Position numbers and translations under genes: made by a program | Notes under the pieces: model-generated | Database searches by the model: none | Seen by the model: the letters and a program-made list of their open reading frames with translations, nothing else | Told to the model about the DNA's origin: nothing | Source of the DNA: Bacillota bacterium | GTDB taxonomy: Bacteria; Bacillota; UBA4882; UBA10575 | Reading direction: 5' to 3' | Length of the DNA: 39,080 nucleotides | Assembly (NCBI GenBank): GCA_012838955.1 | Contig: DUOH01000052.1 | Coordinates: 1-39,080 of the forward strand | Shown here: piece after piece, positions 31,211-39,080 of the stretch | Numbering within the stretch: the stretch's first letter is position 1 | Layout: every line of letters begins with the position of its first letter

Positions 31211-33484
31211 ATGTTTAACCAGAAAGATAAGATATCTTTTCCTACCTTTTCCAGGTTGTTGTCTGTTTTCAGGCAGATTAGAGAAGAGAATAAGATAAGG
31301 TATTATTATGCCTGCGCAGGTGGGTTATATCCCATAGATATCTTTGTCTATGTAAAAGAGAACAGAGTGGAAGGGCTGGAAGAGGGATTATACTATTATA
31401 ATCCAAGAGAAAACGCTTTATATTTGGTTAACAATGATGTGATCACCGATCAAGCCCATTACTTTACCAATAAAGCGATCTATAATTCATCCGCCTTCTC
31501 TTTATTCTTTATCTATAACGCAGAAGTCACCATGCCAAAATATGGGGCTGACGGTTACTTTTACGCGTGTATTGATACAGGAATCATGGTTTCCACCTTA
31601 ACGCACGTGGCAGAAGCATTGAATATTGGCTTATGCTCCATCGGTGATATGATGTTTGACCAGATCAGAGAGAAATTTAATTTAGCTGAGGAACAGGTAT
31701 GGATTCATACGGTTGAAGGAGGTATAAAGCCAAATTCGGAGGAAAGTATGGCGGTTGAAGAAAGGGTTTATGGTTTTACTGACGCTGATTGGCCGGAGGA
31801 GTCAGAGGTCCGGACTATGGTCTCCGCAGCCAATGATTCTAAGCAAGAGAATGAGTTAACTACTGGGTTAAGTAATGACTTAAGGTTGGTGCTTTTAAGC
31901 GGGGATTGGATACCGGTCAAGCTACCCGAGAGGATTGAGGAGTATTTTTGCCAGGCGAAGATTGTAAGTCTGGGTGGGGCGACTGAGGCGTCTATCTGGT
32001 CGATCTATTACCCCATTGACCAGGTGAAGGAAGATTGGGTTAGCATACCTTATGGTATGCCACTGGCTAATCAGAAGTTTTATGTTTTAGATTACGAACA
32101 TAGACTGTGTCCCGTTGGTGTGCCGGGTGAATTATATATAGGCGGTTTGGGCGTAGCAGAAGGCTATCTCAATGATCCCGAAAAAACAAGGAATTCCTTT
32201 ATTCACCACCCGAAATTAGGACGCTTATACAGAACCGGTGATTATGGGATCTTGCATAAGAACGGCTATATAGAGTTTCTCGGTAGAAAGGATCATCAGG
32301 TAAAAATCAGAGGATATAGAATAGAGTTGGGTGAGATCGAAAGCTGTCTCTTAAAGCATTCTTCGGTAAAAAGAGCGGTTGTGGTTGATGTTAAGGATAA
32401 AGAGGGCACCAAATCTTTATGCGCATATATAGTGCCTAAAGCGAGGGTGACAGGAAGAGAACTACGTGAGCATTTAGTAAAATTGTTGCCCGATTATATG
32501 ATCCCCTCGTATTTTGTGCAACTTCAGGAACTGCCGTTAACTCCAAATGGCAAAGTGAATATAAAGGCTTTGCCAGAACCGGAGCAGACTATGGATGATG
32601 GTAATGAATATACGGAAGCGCAAAATGAGATCGAGGAGAAGTTGGTAACAATCTGGACTTCCGTGTTGGGTGTGGAAAAAGTCGGTACTAATGATAACTT
32701 TTTTGAAAAGGGGGGTAATTCCGTATTACTTGTGCGGATGCATAACGAGATTGAAAAGCTCTATCCTGGCAGCACAAGAATTGCGGATCTCTTTAATAAT
32801 CCAACTATTATAAGTCAGGCGAAGTATATCAAGAATAGCCTAGCGTCTTCATCCGGAGATTTGCGGAGAACAGGAGTTCCCATCCTTGAACCTCTGCCCT
32901 TCCCTGCAGATTATTTCCTTGCTGAAGACGAGAGTAGCGAGGAGACATTTTTGAAATTTCAGATTCCGGACAACCTGCTCAAGACAGTAAATAACATAGC
33001 CGAAGAAGAAGGTGTTTCTGTAGCTGATCTATTGCTATCTATGTATATCTATCTAATCTCTGAGGTGACGGGTTTACAAGAGATAACAATACAAACAGTG
33101 TTGGAGAAGAGTTCTACGGTTTATCCACTAAAAATCAGTTTACAGACTGTTCCTGATCTATCAGCGCTCTTTAGGATAGTAAATGAAGAGTGTCGCAAAA
33201 AGCCGAGTGAAAAGAGTTACAAAATAGACGAGGTGAGCAGAGACTTGGCAAAAGGCGCCTTTTCGGTTCTTCCTCTGTATTGCGCATCCGAATTCCTGGC
33301 AAGCGCCGAAGACTTGCTCAAGATTTATGATCTTGTAATTGCGGTCGGAGAGGCGGATGGCGCTCTTTCAGTGGTTTGCGAGTACAACGGAGAGCGCCTT
33401 AAGGAAGAAAAGATGAAACAATTTATAAATGGCTATATGAAATTCATCAGATTGCTGGAGAATGAATATTCTTCAAATCAATGA
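31211..33484 (+). CDS. NRPS fragment: FMN oxidase, half adenylation domain, carrier, half condensation domain
   Basis: 757 residues from the first ATG, but homology starts upstream of it and no ribosome site precedes it, so the gene is 5'-truncated. Domains: FMN-dependent thiazoline-oxidase/SagB-type domain (1-185; ACAGGLYP, YACIDTGIMV, ALNIGLCSIGD). Adenylation motifs A5-A10 only (about 222-455; LSGDWIPV, GGATEASIWSIYYPI, GELYIGGLGVAEGY, YRTGD, HQVKIRGYRIELGEIE, NGKVNIKAL with Lys448); motifs A1-A4 are missing. Carrier domain with Ser504 (GGNSVLL). A C-terminal half condensation-like domain (about 560-750). The GGATEASIWSI type of A domain often activates Cys or Ser in heterocyclising modules, and the oxidase would turn thiazoline into thiazole. 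The half-domains make in vivo function doubtful. Next gene 59 bases downstream. Confidence 0.8.
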   Translation: MFNQKDKISFPTFSRLLSVFRQIREENKIRYYYACAGGLYPIDIFVYVKENRVEGLEEGLYYYNPRENALYLVNNDVITDQAHYFTNKAIYNSSAFSLFFIYNAEVTMPKYGADGYFYACIDTGIMVSTLTHVAEALNIGLCSIGDMMFDQIREKFNLAEEQVWIHTVEGGIKPNSEESMAVEERVYGFTDADWPEESEVRTMVSAANDSKQENELTTGLSNDLRLVLLSGDWIPVKLPERIEEYFCQAKIVSLGGATEASIWSIYYPIDQVKEDWVSIPYGMPLANQKFYVLDYEHRLCPVGVPGELYIGGLGVAEGYLNDPEKTRNSFIHHPKLGRLYRTGDYGILHKNGYIEFLGRKDHQVKIRGYRIELGEIESCLLKHSSVKRAVVVDVKDKEGTKSLCAYIVPKARVTGRELREHLVKLLPDYMIPSYFVQLQELPLTPNGKVNIKALPEPEQTMDDGNEYTEAQNEIEEKLVTIWTSVLGVEKVGTNDNFFEKGGNSVLLVRMHNEIEKLYPGSTRIADLFNNPTIISQAKYIKNSLASSSGDLRRTGVPILEPLPFPADYFLAEDESSEETFLKFQIPDNLLKTVNNIAEEEGVSVADLLLSMYIYLISEVTGLQEITIQTVLEKSSTVYPLKISLQTVPDLSALFRIVNEECRKKPSEKSYKIDEVSRDLAKGAFSVLPLYCASEFLASAEDLLKIYDLVIAVGEADGALSVVCEYNGERLKEEKMKQFINGYMKFIRLLENEYSSNQ

Positions 33485-33543
33485 GTGTTCTGTGACAAAC
33501 TGTGTTGATCGGGTATTAAGAGAGGAAGGGTATAAGAGGTAAG

Positions 33544-36500
33544 ATGATCACAAAGCATAAATTTGTTTTAGAGGAAGACGGTCCTATCCAAAATGAAGAA
33601 TTGTTTAATATAAATACGGTGTCGAAGAAGGATATTGCGATCATCGGAGTATCCGGCAGGCTGGCTAATACGGTAAATGTGGAAGAGTTTTGGGGGAGCG
33701 TTAAAAACAGGATAGACCTTGTTACCGGCTTTCCTGAGTCCAGGCGGAATGATATAGGCGGGTATTTGCGCCATCTTTCAGGTGAAACCGAGGAGGAGCC
33801 TAAATATATTGAAGCCGCTTATTTGGAAGAGATAGATGAATTTGATTACGGCCTCTTCCATCTTTCGCCGAAAGAGGCGAGTCTGATGGATCCGAATCAG
33901 AGGTTACTGCTGGCGGAGATTTGGCATGCGATAGAAGACGCGGGTTATGGTGGAAACAGGCTAAAAGGAAGTAATACCGGTGTATATATAGGATTTGCCG
34001 GCAACATAAAAGATTCTTACCAAAAAATCATTCTTGATCTGGCGCCTTCCTCCGTCTCCATGTCCAAAGTCGGGAATATGGTGGCGATGATGCCGAGCAG
34101 AATATCATATTTGCTGGATTTAAGAGGCCCCACCATGATCGTGGATACCGCCTGTTCGTCGGTGCTTGTCGCGGCGCACCTGGCCTGTCAGGCCATAAGG
34201 AACGGTGACTGTAATCTGGCGTTAGTTGGTGGAGTGAGAATCAACCTTTTACCCTTAGATCATGAAGACATAAAATTCGGTATAGAATCTTCAGATTATA
34301 GAACAAGAGCGTTTGATGATCATGCTGAAGGTTCAGGCACAGGAGAAGGGGTCGGAGCAATACTGCTTAAACCCTTAAGCCAGGCGATAAAGGATAGAGA
34401 TAATATTTATGCCGTCATTAAGGGAAGCGCGGTTAATCAGGATGGAACTACTATGGGCATTACAGTTCCTAACTCGGAGGCGCAGGCCAGAGTGATTATG
34501 AAAGCCTGGGAGGATGCAAGAATCTCTCCGGAGACGATCTCATACATACAAACGCATGGAACAGGCACTACGCTTGGAGATCCCATAGAAATAGACGGGC
34601 TGCAGAAGGCATTTGCCAAATATACTGATAAAAGACAATTTTGTGCTGTTGGTTCAGTTAAAACCAATATCGGGCATTTATATGACGCCGCCGGAATTGC
34701 TAATTTGCTTACAGCGATCATGGCGCTCAAGCACAAGGAGCTTCCCCCTTCAATCTTTTTCAATAAACCTAATCGAAAAATCAATTTCGAAGACTCTCCT
34801 GTCTATGTAAATATTAAACCTAGAAGATGGGAAACAGGTTCTTTCCCCAGAACTTGCGGAGTGAGCGCCTTTGGATTCAGCGGGACTAATTGCCATTTGG
34901 TTTTACAGGAAGCTCCTTTATTTGAAGAAGATATACCCTCTAACGATCAGATGCTGCATGTTTTGACCTTGTCCGGAAGGAGTCAAGAAGTAATAAGGAA
35001 ACTCCTTGAAGATTATAGGTTGTTTGTAAACAATCGTGTTGGAGCTACGTTGCAGAGTATTTGCTTTACCGCTAATACCGGTCGGGGACACTACAGCCAT
35101 AGACTGGCAATTATCGTGGAGGACATTGAAGATCTTAAGGTAAAGATAGAAAAGTTAAACTCAGATGAGGCGGATTTTATTCATGCCAAAGAGCCATGGC
35201 TTTATTATGGTGAACATAGAGTGATTCCGGATCATACCGGAAGATCAGGGGATATAACAATATCTGAGAGAGAGAAAGCGGAGATCAGTCAAAAAGCCAG
35301 TGTAATAAGGAAGGAATTTGTGGAGACCGGCGCCAATAACCGGGCTTTGCTGGCGGAAATATGTCGCTTATATGTGAAAGGAGCCGATATTGGCTGGGCA
35401 GATCTTTACCCATGTAAAGGGAAGACCATTAGAAAAATGAGTCTCCCTGTTTATCCGTTTCAACAGTATAGATGTTGGGTGGAGACGCCAGCGGGGCAAG
35501 CTCGAAAAGGAAAAGACGGAAAGCAGCCGAGGTTTTTCTCGATGGCCTGGAGGAAAGAAGAGGTCAAACAGGGTTCGGTCAATAAGAAAAAGGTTTTATT
35601 ATTTACAGACTCAAAAGGATTAGGAGAAGAATTGCTATTAAGTTTAAAAAAAGAAGGCAGAGAAGTAGTTGAAGTTAAACTCGGCGGTAAGTTTGAGCAG
35701 GTAGATGATGATTTGTATGAAATTCAGAACCGTCAGGAAGATTATGAAAAAATCTTAAAACGCTTCAATGAAAGTGAAGAGATTCAAGTAATTCATCTGT
35801 TAACACTGGATAACAGGGAAGAGATCATTGATCCCGGGGATTTGGAGAAGAATTTACAAAATGGTGTCCTTAGTTTGTTGCATTTAGCGAAGGCTATTAT
35901 AAACAGGGGGACTGAGCAAATATTCCGTATTTTACTGGTGGCCGTTTATGCCAGTGAGGTAACAGGAGAAGAAAGAAGAATACATCCGGAAAACGCCTCA
36001 TTTTTTGGGCTGGGAAAGGCAATAAATAAAGAATGCTCCAACATAAAACTAAAGTGTGTGGATATAGATGAAACCACTGGTGTTCTTGATCTTCTGGCCG
36101 AGTTGGCGGATGAAAGTCCCCTATATGTGACTGCCTACCGAAACGGTCAAAGATATGTTGAAGAGTTTCAAAGTGTTACAATGGAAGACCTCCCTGACCA
36201 GGAGATTGCTCTCCAAGAAGATGGTGTATATGTGATCACAGGCGGCGCAGGGGGAATAGGACTTGAAATAGCTAAACACTTCGCCTCCAGGAAACGTGTA
36301 CAGTTGGCGCTGATTAATCGGTCGAAGATGCCACCGAGAGAAAAATGGGAGGAGATTATCAGCAAAGCGGATGATCAAAAGCTATGTAAAAAGATGAATA
36401 CGATCTTGGAAATAGAAGCATTGGGCGCACAGGTAGTATACTATAGCGCTGATGTATCCGACAGACAGGCGATCAAGGAAGTACTGGATGAATTACGTGA

Positions 36501-37452
36501 AAAATATGGCGCGATTAGAGGGATTATCCATGGCGCCGGTGTCGCGTCTAACAAGATGTTGGCGCAGTTGGATGAAGAGACATTCAGGAGCGTGTTGGCG
36601 CCGAAAATAAACGGAACATGGAATCTTCATCAGTTAACCGGGGCTGATCAGCTTGATTTCTTTATCATGTTTTCCTCCATTGCCACTATATTTACTTCCA
36701 TCAGGCAAGGAGATTATGTGGCGGCCAACTCCTATCTGGATTCATTTGCGGCCTATCGGAGAAAAAAAGGGAAAAGCGCTCTCGCCATCAACTGGTCTAC
36801 GTGGAAGGAAACAGGGATGTCAGTAGATGCCGGAATTAATGTGGATACACTCTATAAGGCTCTACCCACGGTGGAAGCGATTGAGGGATTTGGTACTGTT
36901 CTGAACAAGCATATCTCAAGAGTACTTATAGGAGAATTAAATTATGACAGTAAAATTATCCATCTGCTTAAACAATCCCGGTTTAGGTTAACTGCTGAGA
37001 TAGAGAGTATATTCAATAGCGATCAGAGTAAAGCGACGATTAAAAACCAGCCTATAGCTGGTAAACATGTGGGCGCAGTGCAGATGAGAGGGAGAGAAGA
37101 TAACGACTATACGGAAGTGGAGAAGGAGATCGCGAAAATTTGCCGGGAGATGTTGGAATTTAGTGAAATCAACATCTATGATAGCTTCTTTGAGCTTGGC
37201 ATAGACTCAATAATGTTGAAAAAGATCCATGCCAGAATCGAAGAAAAATATCCGGGGTTGCTCGAGGTAACTGACTTCTTTGAACACTCGTCCATTTATA
37301 AGATTTCCAGACATATTGCACAAAAAATGAACAGGACTCAGACTGAGGCCGGTGAGAGAATAAGTAGTTTTGCAGATGAAATGTACAATATTTTGGAAGA
37401 AGTGGAAAAAGGCGCTTTATCCATTGAACAGGCGATCAGTAAAATCAAGTGA
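33544..37452 (+). CDS. AT-less modular polyketide synthase (KS-KR-ACP)
   Basis: 1302 residues. KS at about 29-458 with the full triad: Cys204 (DTACSSV), His338 (THGTGTTLGDP), His378 (KTNIGHL). A roughly 190-residue linker follows (about 459-650) ending in the LPVYPFQQYRCWVE sequence common to AT-less modules; no GHSxG acyltransferase motif exists, so malonyl units must come from a separate enzyme. The KR has a structural half (about 660-880) and a catalytic half (TGGAGGIG 899-906, Ser1045, Tyr1058, Asn1062). No LDD motif is seen after GAGV, weakly favouring A-type stereochemistry. ACP with Ser1222 (LGIDSIML). The C-terminal helix MYNILEEVEKGALSIEQA looks like a docking segment. It is one of at least two PKS genes reading the same way. 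Confidence 0.93.
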   Translation: MITKHKFVLEEDGPIQNEELFNINTVSKKDIAIIGVSGRLANTVNVEEFWGSVKNRIDLVTGFPESRRNDIGGYLRHLSGETEEEPKYIEAAYLEEIDEFDYGLFHLSPKEASLMDPNQRLLLAEIWHAIEDAGYGGNRLKGSNTGVYIGFAGNIKDSYQKIILDLAPSSVSMSKVGNMVAMMPSRISYLLDLRGPTMIVDTACSSVLVAAHLACQAIRNGDCNLALVGGVRINLLPLDHEDIKFGIESSDYRTRAFDDHAEGSGTGEGVGAILLKPLSQAIKDRDNIYAVIKGSAVNQDGTTMGITVPNSEAQARVIMKAWEDARISPETISYIQTHGTGTTLGDPIEIDGLQKAFAKYTDKRQFCAVGSVKTNIGHLYDAAGIANLLTAIMALKHKELPPSIFFNKPNRKINFEDSPVYVNIKPRRWETGSFPRTCGVSAFGFSGTNCHLVLQEAPLFEEDIPSNDQMLHVLTLSGRSQEVIRKLLEDYRLFVNNRVGATLQSICFTANTGRGHYSHRLAIIVEDIEDLKVKIEKLNSDEADFIHAKEPWLYYGEHRVIPDHTGRSGDITISEREKAEISQKASVIRKEFVETGANNRALLAEICRLYVKGADIGWADLYPCKGKTIRKMSLPVYPFQQYRCWVETPAGQARKGKDGKQPRFFSMAWRKEEVKQGSVNKKKVLLFTDSKGLGEELLLSLKKEGREVVEVKLGGKFEQVDDDLYEIQNRQEDYEKILKRFNESEEIQVIHLLTLDNREEIIDPGDLEKNLQNGVLSLLHLAKAIINRGTEQIFRILLVAVYASEVTGEERRIHPENASFFGLGKAINKECSNIKLKCVDIDETTGVLDLLAELADESPLYVTAYRNGQRYVEEFQSVTMEDLPDQEIALQEDGVYVITGGAGGIGLEIAKHFASRKRVQLALINRSKMPPREKWEEIISKADDQKLCKKMNTILEIEALGAQVVYYSADVSDRQAIKEVLDELREKYGAIRGIIHGAGVASNKMLAQLDEETFRSVLAPKINGTWNLHQLTGADQLDFFIMFSSIATIFTSIRQGDYVAANSYLDSFAAYRRKKGKSALAINWSTWKETGMSVDAGINVDTLYKALPTVEAIEGFGTVLNKHISRVLIGELNYDSKIIHLLKQSRFRLTAEIESIFNSDQSKATIKNQPIAGKHVGAVQMRGREDNDYTEVEKEIAKICREMLEFSEINIYDSFFELGIDSIMLKKIHARIEEKYPGLLEVTDFFEHSSIYKISRHIAQKMNRTQTEAGERISSFADEMYNILEEVEKGALSIEQAISKIK

Positions 37453-37469
37453 GTTGGGGGAGGAAGTGT

Positions 37470-39080
37470 GTGGTGGAGGAGTTATACAAACTGATTTTGC
37501 AAAATGTAAGTGAGGGGAAGATCGATAAAGAAAATGCTGTGCAAATATGTGCAAAACTAAAGCAGTACGCCACGGCAAAGAAGAATGATATCGCGATCAT
37601 CGGATTGGCGGCCAGGTTGCCTATGGCGGACAGCATTGAAGAGTTTTGGGAGAATATCAAAAATAAAGCCAACTGCATAATTGAATGTCCCCCGCTCCGG
37701 AAAGAAGATGTTCTGCGCTATTTAAACTATAAAGGTATTGATGATGAGGAAAGGTATTTTGCTAAAGCGGCTTATTTAAGAGAAATAGATCGGTTCGACT
37801 ATAATTTCTTTCGCCTTACACCGAAAGAGGCAAGTCTCATGGGACCTGAACAAAGATTGTTTTTGGAGACGGCTTGGGAAGCATTGGAAGATGCGGGATA
37901 TGGAGGACCAGCTTTAGCAGGGAGCAAGACTGGTATCTATGTAGGCTATTACGCCAACGCCAGAGATAGTTATTCCAAGATCATTTACGATGTTGAACCC
38001 AGTGCAATTCCACTGTCCATAACAGGGAATGTGCCTGCGGTTATCCCCGGCAGACTTTCATACTTGTTGAATTTAAAAGGACCGAGCATGGTGATTGATA
38101 CAGCATGTTCATCTTCACTCGTTGCTTTGCATTTGGCGTGTAATGCCATAAAAAGCGGAGAGTGTGATCTGGCGATTGCCGGGGGAATCAAAATAAACAT
38201 TTTGCCTGTCTTCACCCTCGATGAAAAGCTGGGGATCGAGTCTTCAGACTGGCAGACAAGGACGTTTGATGATCATGCTGATGGCTCGGGGATTGGAGAA
38301 GGAGTGGTGGTGGCGCTGCTTAAGCCTTTGGCACAGGCTGTGGAAGATCAAGATCACATATACGCCGTGATAAAAGGCAGCGTCATCAATCAAGACGGCG
38401 CCTCAAATGGGCTTACTGCGCCTAATCCCGCCGCGCAGGCGGAGTTGATTGTAAAAGCGTTAGAGGAAGCAGGGGTTAATCCAGAGACAATCTCCTACAT
38501 AGAAGCGCATGGCACAGGAACAGAGCTTGGCGATCCTATAGAGCTAAAAGGCTTGGCTGACGCCTTTAAGAAATATACTAACAAAAAGCAGTTCTGTGCC
38601 ATCGGGTCTGTTAAATCCAATATTGGTCATTTATATGAGTGCGCTGGCCTAACCGGTTTGTTAAAAGCTGTGCTAGCCCTCAAGAACAAGGAGATCCCTC
38701 CGACTATTAATTTTAATACGCCAAATCGGAAGATAAGTTTCGAGCGTTTACCGGTATATGTCAACACTAAACTTAGAAAATGGGAGACTACAGGGTATCC
38801 CAGGAGGTGTGGGGTTAGTTCCTTTGGCATGAGCGGAACCAATTGTCATGTTATTTTAGAGGAATATCCTGACCAGCCTGGACAGTCGAAAGTTCAAAAC
38901 ACCGCCTTGGCTTTTCCGGTATTTACTTTGTCAGCAAAGACTGTAGAGGCCTTAGATACATTGGTGCAAAAGTACAGAGAATATGTAGATGAAAATTTAG
39001 ATTTCGATTTAAATAGCGTCTGCTATACGGCGAATACGGGTAGAGGAAGCTATAGATATAGAGTTGCCATCATTGTCAGA
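37470..39080 (+). CDS. AT-less polyketide synthase, N-terminal part (runs off the window)
   Basis: 537 codons are visible with no stop. An N-terminal docking-like helix pair (ELYKLILQNVSEGKIDKENA, about 4-30) precedes a complete KS (about 39-465) with DTACSSSLVALH, EAHGTGTELGDP and KSNIGHLY, all catalytic residues present. The post-KS linker follows (LAFPVFTLSAKTVEALD, SVCYTANTGRGSYRYRVAI), again of AT-less type. GTG starts at 37470 and 37473 both follow GGGGGAGG at 6-9 bases. The gene begins 17 bases after the previous stop. Its docking helices and the C-terminal helix of the preceding PKS suggest direct transfer of the chain from that ACP to this KS. Confidence 0.92.
   Translation, partial: MVEELYKLILQNVSEGKIDKENAVQICAKLKQYATAKKNDIAIIGLAARLPMADSIEEFWENIKNKANCIIECPPLRKEDVLRYLNYKGIDDEERYFAKAAYLREIDRFDYNFFRLTPKEASLMGPEQRLFLETAWEALEDAGYGGPALAGSKTGIYVGYYANARDSYSKIIYDVEPSAIPLSITGNVPAVIPGRLSYLLNLKGPSMVIDTACSSSLVALHLACNAIKSGECDLAIAGGIKINILPVFTLDEKLGIESSDWQTRTFDDHADGSGIGEGVVVALLKPLAQAVEDQDHIYAVIKGSVINQDGASNGLTAPNPAAQAELIVKALEEAGVNPETISYIEAHGTGTELGDPIELKGLADAFKKYTNKKQFCAIGSVKSNIGHLYECAGLTGLLKAVLALKNKEIPPTINFNTPNRKISFERLPVYVNTKLRKWETTGYPRRCGVSSFGMSGTNCHVILEEYPDQPGQSKVQNTALAFPVFTLSAKTVEALDTLVQKYREYVDENLDFDLNSVCYTANTGRGSYRYRVAIIVR

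Overview
The window looks like chromosomal DNA of a diderm (two-membrane) member of the Bacillota. The evidence is mixed but consistent. There is an LpxA-family protein, two outer-membrane beta-barrel proteins ending in Phe, and a LolA-like periplasmic carrier in an operon with an FtsX-type ABC transporter. These sit beside Firmicute-style features: a LysM/SleB-type cortex-hydrolase-like enzyme, DegV, strong GGAGG ribosome sites, and many TTG and GTG starts. Placement near Limnochordia, Hydrogenisporia or Halanaerobia is an inference from gene content only. No rRNA, tRNA, CRISPR array or insertion sequence was recognised.

Layout. Positions 1-181 hold the start of a divergent membrane gene. 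403-4399 is a catabolic operon: the two subunits of a type II aconitase-X dehydratase, then an old-yellow-enzyme/dienoyl-CoA-reductase-like flavoprotein. 4528-6260 (minus strand) has a LysM-SleB hydrolase and a small outer-membrane barrel. 6582-8204 is a Cache-type chemoreceptor. 8682-13779 holds an LpxA-like acyltransferase with most catalytic histidines replaced, DegV, a DHH phosphoesterase with a duplicated C-terminal module, and YchF. 14128-15798 is a cytoplasmic GH9 glycosidase. 15946-18537 is an ABC-2 exporter (two permeases and an ATPase). 18540-18790 is a frameshifted remnant of a PhzF gene, followed by a mutarotase-fold protein.

20136-26306 is a five-gene envelope operon: LolD-like ATPase, two FtsX-type permeases, LolA-like secreted carrier, outer-membrane barrel. 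Together these could move a lipid, lipoprotein or other amphiphile from the inner to the outer membrane. 26964-29730 is an M16 peptidase pair, one subunit catalytic and one with the zinc site lost.

From about 30376 to the end is a damaged edge of a natural-product cluster. A YesM-type sensor kinase is cut off after its extracytoplasmic domain. Within a few bases begins a start-less NRPS fragment: an FMN oxidase (thiazoline-oxidase type) joined to only the second half of an adenylation domain, a carrier domain and half a condensation-like domain. Two AT-less polyketide synthase genes follow, the first KS-KR-ACP and the second running off the window after its KS. They carry docking-type helices at their facing ends. 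The product is likely a hybrid peptide-polyketide, with the acyltransferase supplied in trans.

Most operon ends have convincing intrinsic terminators. Several intergenic regions share GGGGAC/GTCC words that look like a dispersed repeat family.
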